The translations under genes were made by a program, and so were the position numbers. A stretch of DNA of 6,086 nt. It comes from Thermotoga sp. Its GTDB lineage: Bacteria; Thermotogota; Thermotogae; B21-G9. The notes beneath the pieces were generated by a model. That model was not told the DNA's origin and made no database searches. It worked only from the letters and a program-made list of their open reading frames with translations. Positions 1-6,086 of this stretch are shown here, piece by piece. The stretch is taken from the NCBI GenBank assembly GCA_003641545.1, contig QNAU01000079.1, positions 1 to 6,086 of the forward strand, in the 5' to 3' direction. How positions within the stretch are numbered: the stretch's first letter is position 1; the number at the start of each line of letters is the position of its first letter.

Positions 1-2060
1 ACAAAGTCGATGTGGAACTTTTGAGAAAATTTCACATACTTCCGATCGAAGAAACGGATCTCAAGGTAGCCGTGGAGAAGGTTGGGAACTTGGCGATACT
101 CAAACCTTCGAGATCATACACGGGAACGATAAGGGGAATAATGCTACTCGTCGATTTTCCGGATAAACCTCACATCGTCGATGAAAGTTACTTCGAAGAT
201 CTGGCGAACTCGCTCGGACTCAATTGGTCGGTGAAATATCCGGGAAACACGAATGTTGGCAGTGTCAGAGAGTACTACAGATGGATGTCGAATGGGGAGA
301 TAGATATGGTCATAGATGTTGCTGGATGGTTCACACTACCGAATACTTACGATTACTATGTTAGAGATGATTATGGATTTTCGATGGCTTGGAAATTAGT
401 GCAAGATGCGGTGGATTGTGCGGATCCTTCCGTGGACTTTTCGAGGTACGACAACGATGGAGATGGTTACGTCGATATGCTGATCGTTGTTCACGCAGGT
501 AAAGGAGCTGAGCTGACGGGAGATAAGAACGATATATGGAGTCACGAGAGTTCGATAACCCCAAAACTTGTCGATGGTGTCAGGGTGAAAAACTACGCCA
601 TGACACCGGAATACTGGTTCGAAAAGGATGATATGACGATAGGGGTTTACTGTCATGAGATGGGACACGTCTTCGGATTGATAGATCTGTACGATATAGA
701 CTCATCATCCTTCGGTCTCGGGAAATGGTCACTGATGGCTTATGGTGCGTGGAACGGTCCTCCCGGACCGGATGGTAAACCACTCGGAGGAGGACCAGCC
801 GGATTGGATGCGTGGTCGAAACTCATGATGGGTTGGTTCGACGTGGAGGTTGGTGGAAATCAGACAGATTTCATCTTGGAACCTGTCATGGATTCGAAAA
901 GGATCATCGCGCTTTACAAGAATGGAAATACATCGTTGAGAGAATACTTCCTCATGGAGAACAGAGGTCATGATGGATTCGATCAGTACATACCGGGATA
1001 TGGCCTTCTGATATATCACATAGATGAAGACAAAGGAGGCAACACGCAGGAATGGTATCCGGGCATGGATCCATCGAAACATTACAAGGTCGCCTTGGTT
1101 CAAGCGGATGGAAGATGGGACCTGGAGATGAAGCAGAACAGTGGGGATGATGGTGATCCTTATCCAGGCTCCAGCAACAACAGGAATTTCAGGCATGACA
1201 CGATGCCGAGCAGTGATTACTATTTCGGCAGTTCGAACATCTCGGTGGAGAACATCAGGAACCTTCAAGAAGACATCATTTTCGATCTGAAACTGACTCA
1301 GGAGAATTTGCCACCTTCCAAACCTTCCTCACCCTATCCTCCGGATAAAAGCACGGTGAATCCGAGGGATGTTGTCCTCTCATGGGAATGTGAGGATCCG
1401 GATGGAGATATTTTGAGTTTCGATCTTTACTTTGGGGAGAAGGGGAAGATGGAACTCATAGCGAGTGATTATGGAAACAGAAGTTACGATGTGGGTGATC
1501 TGGATGAGGGAAAAGAATACGAATGGAAGGTGATTGCGAAAGATGGAAGGGGAGGAGAAAGTGAGGGAGACACGTGGACTTTCAGAACTTCCTATCTCGA
1601 CAACACGCCACCTTCGATAAGACCTATCAGAATATTCGATCACGTCCTTGCAGGTTCTCCGACAACTTTCATCTTTGAGATCACGGATGATTCACCTGTG
1701 GATGTATCCCTTTCCTGTTCCTCCACATGCACATACAATTACAATGATGACAAATTGTTCGTTCATTTCACACCCGCCTTTGAGAGATTCCTCCTGTCCA
1801 TAATCGCGACCGACTCCAACGGGAACAAATCGAGTTGGAGCAGGGAAATAAAATCATTCCACTACGCCATATTGAAACCCAAATTCGAAGATTCCTCTCT
1901 CCTCATCATCTTCGAATACGGTTTTGAGGAATCACCCGGAACCGGATTTTCCAGTGAATCGGGGGGAGTGTACTGGAAAACTTTCAAGGACGGTATCTCC
2001 ATCTTTGATGAATACACGATACATGAAGATGGTGGTTTGAAAGTAGGTGAGAACAGATGA
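1..2060 (+). CDS. M6-family (immune inhibitor A-like) secreted zinc metalloprotease with C-terminal FN3-like domain; 5' end outside window
   Basis: This is a probable extracellular endopeptidase, truncated by the window edge. The frame is open from base 3. A GTG at 12 could serve as a start, but no signal peptide follows it, so the true start is probably upstream. Residue numbers here count from that GTG. The zinc site is HEMGHVFGLID (215-225), the HExxHxxGxxD form with Asp as third ligand that is known for M6. The Met-turn is WSLMAYG (Met242). Other M6 hallmarks are a calcium-loop-like DNDGDGYVD (147-155), GYGLLIYHID (329-338) and GDDGDPYPGSSNN (378-390). After the roughly 430-residue catalytic part comes a fibronectin-III-like domain (about 434-527, ending TWTFRTS). 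A probable second Ig-like domain (about 528-617) and a tail of unknown fold follow. I see no C-terminal membrane anchor or sorting signal. The stop overlaps the next start (ATGA). The family call is firm; the substrate is unknown. Confidence 0.93.
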   Translation, partial: KVDVELLRKFHILPIEETDLKVAVEKVGNLAILKPSRSYTGTIRGIMLLVDFPDKPHIVDESYFEDLANSLGLNWSVKYPGNTNVGSVREYYRWMSNGEIDMVIDVAGWFTLPNTYDYYVRDDYGFSMAWKLVQDAVDCADPSVDFSRYDNDGDGYVDMLIVVHAGKGAELTGDKNDIWSHESSITPKLVDGVRVKNYAMTPEYWFEKDDMTIGVYCHEMGHVFGLIDLYDIDSSSFGLGKWSLMAYGAWNGPPGPDGKPLGGGPAGLDAWSKLMMGWFDVEVGGNQTDFILEPVMDSKRIIALYKNGNTSLREYFLMENRGHDGFDQYIPGYGLLIYHIDEDKGGNTQEWYPGMDPSKHYKVALVQADGRWDLEMKQNSGDDGDPYPGSSNNRNFRHDTMPSSDYYFGSSNISVENIRNLQEDIIFDLKLTQENLPPSKPSSPYPPDKSTVNPRDVVLSWECEDPDGDILSFDLYFGEKGKMELIASDYGNRSYDVGDLDEGKEYEWKVIAKDGRGGESEGDTWTFRTSYLDNTPPSIRPIRIFDHVLAGSPTTFIFEITDDSPVDVSLSCSSTCTYNYNDDKLFVHFTPAFERFLLSIIATDSNGNKSSWSREIKSFHYAILKPKFEDSSLLIIFEYGFEESPGTGFSSESGGVYWKTFKDGISIFDEYTIHEDGGLKVGENR
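2045..2050 (+). promoter_or_regulatory. Ribosome binding site for the TPR lipoprotein gene
   Basis: AGGTGA lies six bases before the ATG at 2057, inside the last codons of the protease gene. It supports that start and suggests coupled translation through the ATGA overlap. Confidence 0.6.
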
Positions 2061-2617
2061 GAAGGTTCATTTTGCCTTTGTTGTCGATCATCGTGCTGAT
2101 GGTGGTGATGAACGGTTGCGTCGCGGTTAAAAAATACGAATTGAAGAATGGGTACGATCGTCTCAACTCGGAAGATGTGGAATCTGCGAGAAAAACTTTT
2201 GAAAATATAATATCTGAAACGGAGGATCCCTTGATCCTATCACAAGCTTACGAGGGTCTTGGATGGGTTTACATCGTGATGAACGATCTTAACCGGGCGG
2301 AGTCATATTTCAACGAATCACTGAGCCAAAACTCCAGCAACACCGATGCCATGTATGGTATGATGATCTGTGGGTGGATCTCCAAGGATTGGAGAAAGCT
2401 CGAAGAGTGGGGTGAAACCTTTCGAGGGAAAGCGGGAAAATCCTACTCCTTCACGAAGGTTCAGAAATATTCGACGAACTGGGATGAAGTGATGAAACTT
2501 CTCCTCGCATGTTATGCGATACTCGGGAAGAATGAAAAGGTTGTGGATCTTCTGGAGGAACTTCCAGCAGATGATTTCACCAGTTCCATCAGGAGGGCGG
2601 TGAACGGTGAACTTTGA
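2057..2617 (+). CDS. Small exported TPR-repeat protein, probable lipoprotein
   Basis: This 186-residue protein is not a named family that I recognise. The N-terminus is a clear export signal: MRRF followed by a hydrophobic stretch (residues 4-18) and then MNGC, with Cys21 as the probable lipidated residue. The lipobox is imperfect, with Met at -3 and Asn at -2 but Gly at -1, so a plain signal peptide or a retained membrane anchor is possible. The best helical repeat is at about 61-94, with the TPR-type spacing of Ala64, Gly67, Tyr72, Ala81 and Phe85. Weaker TPR-like repeats lie at about 28-55 and 142-168. Such repeats usually bind protein partners; none can be named here. The start is fixed by the ATGA overlap with the protease gene and by an AGGTGA upstream. 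The 3' end overlaps uvrB by 11 bases. A role in assembly or export of the neighbouring secreted proteins is only a guess from context. Confidence 0.85.
   Translation: MRRFILPLLSIIVLMVVMNGCVAVKKYELKNGYDRLNSEDVESARKTFENIISETEDPLILSQAYEGLGWVYIVMNDLNRAESYFNESLSQNSSNTDAMYGMMICGWISKDWRKLEEWGETFRGKAGKSYSFTKVQKYSTNWDEVMKLLLACYAILGKNEKVVDLLEELPADDFTSSIRRAVNGEL
2591..2596 (+). promoter_or_regulatory. Ribosome binding site deciding the GTG start of uvrB
   Basis: A full AGGAGG lies ten bases before the GTG at 2607, inside the TPR gene (its Arg-Arg codons near the C-terminus). It supports GTG 2607 over the in-frame ATG at 2631. The ATG would remove the conserved N-terminal residues just before the GDQP motif. 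Confidence 0.75.
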
Positions 2618-4601
2618 ACTCGTGAGTGATATGGAACTCACGGGTGATCAGCCATCCGCGGTTGAGAAACTCGTGGATGGCGTGTTGAAAGGCTACAGGT
2701 TCCAAACCTTGCTCGGTGTCACGGGATCGGGGAAGACCTTCACCATGGCTAACATAATTGCGAGGGTAAACAGACCGACGCTCGTGGTGTCTCCCAACAA
2801 GACACTCGCAGCACAGCTTTACAGGGAATTCAAGAACTTCTTTCCGAACAACAAGGTGGAGTTTTTCATAAGCTATTACGATTACTACCAGCCTGAGGCT
2901 TACATCCCATCGAAGGATCTGTACATAGAGAAGAATGCAGATATAAACGAGATAATAGCGAGGATGAGGTTGTCAACCTTGAAGTCCGTTCTGACGAGAA
3001 GAGACGTCATAGTCGTTGCGAGCGTATCGTGCATATACGCATCCGGGGATCCAAACGATTTCAGGAATATAAATCTTCGCTTGAAAGTTGGAGACAGGAT
3101 CAGGATGGATGAGATTTTGAAAAAACTCGCGAAGATGCAGTATGAAAGGTCGGAAGATCTCGGAAAATCCGGAACCTTCAGAGTTCGTGGTGATGTTTTG
3201 GAGATATCCCCATCCTACGAAGAATTCGTGATAAGGATAGAATTCTTCGACGATGAGATAGAGAGCATAAAAGCTTTCGATCCGGTGAACAGAAGTGTGA
3301 TCGAAGAATACGACAAGATCATCGTGTATCCCGCGAAAGAGTACATTACCACCGAAGAGAAACTCGAGAGAGCCATAAGGTCCATAGAGGAGGAACTAGA
3401 GGAGAGACTGAGGGAGTTGAGAAGACAGGGAAAGGAACTTGAAGCGCAGAGGTTGGAGCAGAGAACGAGGCAGGATCTGGAGATGCTGAGCGTTCTCGGA
3501 TACTGTGCGGGAATAGAGAATTATTCGAGACACTTCGACGGGCGAAATCCAGGTGATCCTCCATGGACATTGCTCGATTACTTCGATGAGGATCTTCTCG
3601 TCTTCATAGACGAATCCCACATAACCGTTCCACAGCTGAGAGCTATGCACAGAGGTGATAGATCGAGGAAGAAGAACCTCGTGGATTATGGGTTCAGACT
3701 CCCGAGCGCCTTCGACAACAGACCTTTGACCTACGAAGAATTTTTGAAAAAGGTTGATCAAATAATTTTCGTCTCAGCGACCCCTGGAGATTATGAAAGG
3801 AGCATCTCATCCCAGATAGTTGAACAGATAATAAGGCCAACCGGATTGGTCGATCCCGAAGTGGTGGTAAAACCGACCGAAAACCAGGTGGACGATCTCA
3901 TGGAGGAGATAAGAAAGGTCAGGGAGAGAGGGGAGAGGGCACTCGTGACCACCCTGACGAAGAGGATGGCTGAGAGACTTGCAGATTATCTGAGGGAGAT
4001 GGGAATAAGATCGCTGTATCTTCATTCCGATCTTGGATCGGTGGAGAGAGTTGAGGTTCTGAGAAAGCTCAGAAGTGGTGAAATAGAGGTCGTGGTTGGG
4101 GTGAACCTTTTGAGGGAAGGGCTCGATCTTCCGGAAGTTTCACTCGTTGCGATACTCGATGCGGATACGGAAGGTTTCCTGAGGTCCGAAACGACTCTGA
4201 TACAGACCATGGGAAGAGCTGCGAGGAATGTGAACGGCAAGGTAATACTGTACGCCGACAGGATAACGGATTCCATGAAAAGAGCGATAGAGGAGACGAA
4301 CAGGAGAAGAAGGATTCAGATGGAATACAACGAAAAGCATGGTATAACTCCTAAATCCATAATCAAACCACTCGAAGAGGATATATTCGCCCCGTTCAAG
4401 GATGAGGAGAAGGTAAAATACGAAATTCCGAAGGATCTTGAACCGATATTGAGTCTGAAGGACAGCCTCGATCCAGATGAGTACATAGCCATACTTGAAG
4501 AAGAGATGTACAAAGCTGCGAGCGAATTGAGATTCGAGGATGCCGCAAAATTGAGGGATGAGATATTCAGAGTGAAGGCGGAAAGGAAGGTCGGAAGATG
4601 A
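2607..4601 (+). CDS. uvrB: UvrABC system protein B (excinuclease ABC subunit B)
   Basis: UvrB takes damaged DNA from UvrA, verifies the lesion with its beta-hairpin using ATP, and recruits UvrC for incision; it acts in the cytoplasm in nucleotide excision repair. At 664 residues it is of normal length. The visible motifs, in order, are the Q-motif-like TGDQP (12-16), Walker A GVTGSGKT (37-44, Lys43), the aromatic beta-hairpin [10 protein letters not shown] (90-99), and the domain-2 signature [12 protein letters not shown]. Next are the DEAD-type box DESH (335-338), helicase motif [10 protein letters not shown] (533-540), and a C-terminal UVR motif (about 625-660) for UvrC contact. No key residue is missing; Leu11 sits where many UvrBs have Pro before the GDQP box. 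The GTG start is supported by an AGGAGG upstream and by the conserved N-terminus. The gene overlaps the TPR gene by 11 bases and the propeller gene by 4, so its expression appears tied to genes for exported proteins. Confidence 0.98.
   Translation: MNFELVSDMELTGDQPSAVEKLVDGVLKGYRFQTLLGVTGSGKTFTMANIIARVNRPTLVVSPNKTLAAQLYREFKNFFPNNKVEFFISYYDYYQPEAYIPSKDLYIEKNADINEIIARMRLSTLKSVLTRRDVIVVASVSCIYASGDPNDFRNINLRLKVGDRIRMDEILKKLAKMQYERSEDLGKSGTFRVRGDVLEISPSYEEFVIRIEFFDDEIESIKAFDPVNRSVIEEYDKIIVYPAKEYITTEEKLERAIRSIEEELEERLRELRRQGKELEAQRLEQRTRQDLEMLSVLGYCAGIENYSRHFDGRNPGDPPWTLLDYFDEDLLVFIDESHITVPQLRAMHRGDRSRKKNLVDYGFRLPSAFDNRPLTYEEFLKKVDQIIFVSATPGDYERSISSQIVEQIIRPTGLVDPEVVVKPTENQVDDLMEEIRKVRERGERALVTTLTKRMAERLADYLREMGIRSLYLHSDLGSVERVEVLRKLRSGEIEVVVGVNLLREGLDLPEVSLVAILDADTEGFLRSETTLIQTMGRAARNVNGKVILYADRITDSMKRAIEETNRRRRIQMEYNEKHGITPKSIIKPLEEDIFAPFKDEEKVKYEIPKDLEPILSLKDSLDPDEYIAILEEEMYKAASELRFEDAAKLRDEIFRVKAERKVGR
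4584..4590 (+). promoter_or_regulatory. Ribosome binding site for the beta-propeller gene
   Basis: AGGAAGG lies seven bases before the ATG at 4598, inside the last uvrB codons. Together with the ATGA overlap it supports this start and translational coupling to uvrB. Confidence 0.6.
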
Positions 4602-6086
4602 GATCGTTCATTCTCACGATTCTGTTCACATTCCTGTTTTTGCATGTTTTTTCGATGGAGAGTTGGGAGTCCATTGGATACTGGGGTGGAGACAGACAAA
4701 TGGCTTTCATCTCATCCAGGGGAACTTATTTTGCTTCGATAACATCTGGAGGTCTCTTCAGGAGCGCGGACAGGGGAAGAACGTGGAGATTGATATTGCG
4801 TGGGAACGGTTCAAAAATCGGCCTGAGGGATGTTGGATTCATAGAGATGGTGGAGGATGAGGAAAGTGGGGTGATATACGCTGGAACGACGAGAGGATTG
4901 TGGTTCAGCAAGGATGATGGACTCAGTTGGAAGAGGATAAAAGTTGGATTCAGGGGTGTGGATACCGACGATCCAGATTACATGATCTCCTCGATCGTGT
5001 TGGTGAATAAAACTATATTCATGGGGTTGAAGAACAAGAGAAGGCAGGGTGTCAGAGCGCAGAAGATGGTGCTGGAATACGATCTCGAGAAGAAAAAACT
5101 GATATTTCATCCGATTCCAAGACAGATGATCCTTTCACATTCCGCTGTGGGTATGAGGCAGACCATAATGAAGCTCGATTACGATGACAATTTCGATGGA
5201 CACCCAACCTTGTTCGTATCCGACTTTTCGAGCGGATACTACATGATGATCAAAGTTGGAAACAGGTGGATGTGGGAGAGGATACCATCTCCAACCGACA
5301 AACCTGCGACAGGGATCAGGGTGAACAGGAGAAGAGATATCGTCTTTCTTCAAACCTATGGAGATTGGATCTACGTTGGTAGAAAAGATAGAGGAAGATG
5401 GATTTGGAAACACTTGAAGAAGACGAGCGAAGGTTTGTGCAAGCTCGTCCACGATCTGAAGATCGATCCCTTCAACGAGGAGAAGATATGGTTTGGATGC
5501 GGATGCGGTTTGACATCGATATTTCCAAGACCGAATTGGCTTTCCAACGGATTCGGATGGGGTATATTCGATTACGAAAGGATGAAATTCAAAGAACTGA
5601 AATTCTTCAAATATCCTGCCACTCAGATATCCTTCGATCCAAACCATTCCATAAGGACGGAGGATGGAAGGTCGGCGAAGTACATACTCGCATCCCTTGG
5701 AGGTGCGAACCCGGATGTGATCGAATCCGACGATGGAGGATACAGATGGAGGAAGGATAACGAGGGAATGGCTGGGGAAACCATAAACAACGTCCTCTGC
5801 ATCGAAACATCGAAGAACAAGGAAATGGTCTTTCAACTCGCAGTCTCGATGAACGCCATCCTTCCATCGCCGGATTCCAGTTGGAAATACTTCTTCAGGC
5901 TGAGGGAATCGAAGGCTTACACGAGGGATGCCGTGGTGCTTGAGGATGGAAGGAACACATTGGAGATCCTCGTTGCGACTGGATATCCAACGAGAAAAGT
6001 CGAAACTACAGGTCTCTTCAGGTTGACGCTCTCCAAAAGGAGCGGAAAACCGGTTGGAAAACCCAAGAAACTTCTGACAGGACCGA
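4598..6086 (+). CDS. Exported Asp-box (BNR/sortilin-like) beta-propeller protein; 3' end outside window
   Basis: The frame is open for 496 codons from ATG 4598 to the window end with no stop, so the gene is 3'-truncated here. The N-terminus looks like a signal peptide: MRSF, a hydrophobic run (residues 4-18), and likely cleavage near residues 19-21. Three Asp-box motifs (SxDxGxTW type) are visible: SADRGRTW (56-63), SKDDGLSW (104-111) and SDDGGYRW (377-384). Each follows or sits beside blade-like strands such as GGLFRS and [14 protein letters not shown]. About nine blade-like segments can be traced, at roughly 42, 91, 139, 204, 247, 296, 361, 412 and 456, the last being ILVATGYP...TGLFRL. This is the sortilin/Vps10, Ycf48 and sialidase-like fold class. 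I see no sialidase catalytic set (no RIP motif), so a binding or scaffold role is more likely than glycosidase activity. Four cysteines are present (281, 301, 303, 401). The start overlaps the uvrB stop by ATGA. Fold and export are well supported; function and ligand are unknown. Confidence 0.88.
   Translation, partial: MRSFILTILFTFLFLHVFSMESWESIGYWGGDRQMAFISSRGTYFASITSGGLFRSADRGRTWRLILRGNGSKIGLRDVGFIEMVEDEESGVIYAGTTRGLWFSKDDGLSWKRIKVGFRGVDTDDPDYMISSIVLVNKTIFMGLKNKRRQGVRAQKMVLEYDLEKKKLIFHPIPRQMILSHSAVGMRQTIMKLDYDDNFDGHPTLFVSDFSSGYYMMIKVGNRWMWERIPSPTDKPATGIRVNRRRDIVFLQTYGDWIYVGRKDRGRWIWKHLKKTSEGLCKLVHDLKIDPFNEEKIWFGCGCGLTSIFPRPNWLSNGFGWGIFDYERMKFKELKFFKYPATQISFDPNHSIRTEDGRSAKYILASLGGANPDVIESDDGGYRWRKDNEGMAGETINNVLCIETSKNKEMVFQLAVSMNAILPSPDSSWKYFFRLRESKAYTRDAVVLEDGRNTLEILVATGYPTRKVETTGLFRLTLSKRSGKPVGKPKKLLTGP

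Noticed and set aside
12..14. GTG at 12 as the true start of the protease
   Set aside because: The frame is open upstream to the window edge, and neither a signal peptide nor a hydrophobic stretch follows this GTG, although M6 proteases are secreted. The start is more likely outside the window.
755..770. Perfect inverted repeat (CGGTCC, four-base loop, GGACCG), possible hairpin
   Set aside because: It lies inside the conserved protease catalytic domain, encodes the Gly/Pro-rich GPPGPDG stretch, and has no T-run after it. It is best explained by codon content rather than a terminator.
729..1268. 179-codon open frame on the minus strand
   Set aside because: It is antisense to the M6 catalytic core, which contains clear family motifs in the sense frame. 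It has no domain of its own.
4027..4041. Perfect inverted repeat (CCGATC, three-base loop, GATCGG)
   Set aside because: It encodes the conserved HSDLGSVER region of UvrB and has no T-run after it. It is a coding coincidence.
4663..4860. 65-codon + strand open frame near the start of the propeller gene
   Set aside because: It is an out-of-frame shadow of the propeller gene, covering the first Asp-box region. No good ribosome binding site precedes it.
5398..5760. 120-codon + strand open frame
   Set aside because: It is out of frame inside the propeller gene. Its charged, Arg-rich composition is what a shifted AGA/GGA-rich frame gives, and it has no recognisable domain.
5135..5836. 233-codon open frame on the minus strand
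   Set aside because: It is entirely antisense to the propeller gene, which has a signal peptide and Asp-box motifs. The minus-strand protein is of low-complexity shadow type, with no recognisable domain.

Overview
The window is tightly packed protein-coding DNA, all on the + strand: four open reading frames, of which the first and last run off the window edges. Three features suggest a thermophilic bacterium, most likely of the Thermotogota: arginine is coded almost entirely by AGA/AGG, ATA is used often for isoleucine, and the UvrB protein carries a distinctive stretch ([17 protein letters not shown]) that I associate with that phylum. This assignment comes from codon habits and remembered family resemblance, not from a search.

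Layout. (1) 1-2060 is the 3' part of a secreted M6-family (immune-inhibitor-A-like) zinc metalloprotease with a C-terminal fibronectin-III-like domain and probably a second Ig-like domain. Its export signal should lie upstream of the window. (2) 2057-2617 is a small exported protein, probably a lipoprotein, with tetratricopeptide-like repeats. (3) 2607-4601 is uvrB, the damage-verifying helicase-like subunit of nucleotide excision repair, complete and apparently intact. (4) 4598-6086 is the 5' part of an exported Asp-box (BNR/sortilin-like) beta-propeller. Its frame stays open to the end of the window, so it has no stop here. Long antisense open frames on the other strand overlap it and can mislead annotation.

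The junctions overlap by 4, 11 and 4 bases (ATGA, a GTG start inside the previous gene, ATGA). Each downstream start has a Shine-Dalgarno-like sequence inside the end of the gene before it. There is no intergenic space, no promoter and no terminator, so the four genes look like one translationally coupled operon that extends beyond both edges. The odd feature is that a cytoplasmic DNA-repair gene sits among three genes for exported proteins (protease, TPR lipoprotein, propeller). I see no evidence for a functional link between repair and the exported proteins; the coupling may simply reflect genome compaction. I found no RNA genes, mobile elements, CRISPR arrays or convincing non-coding regulatory structures.
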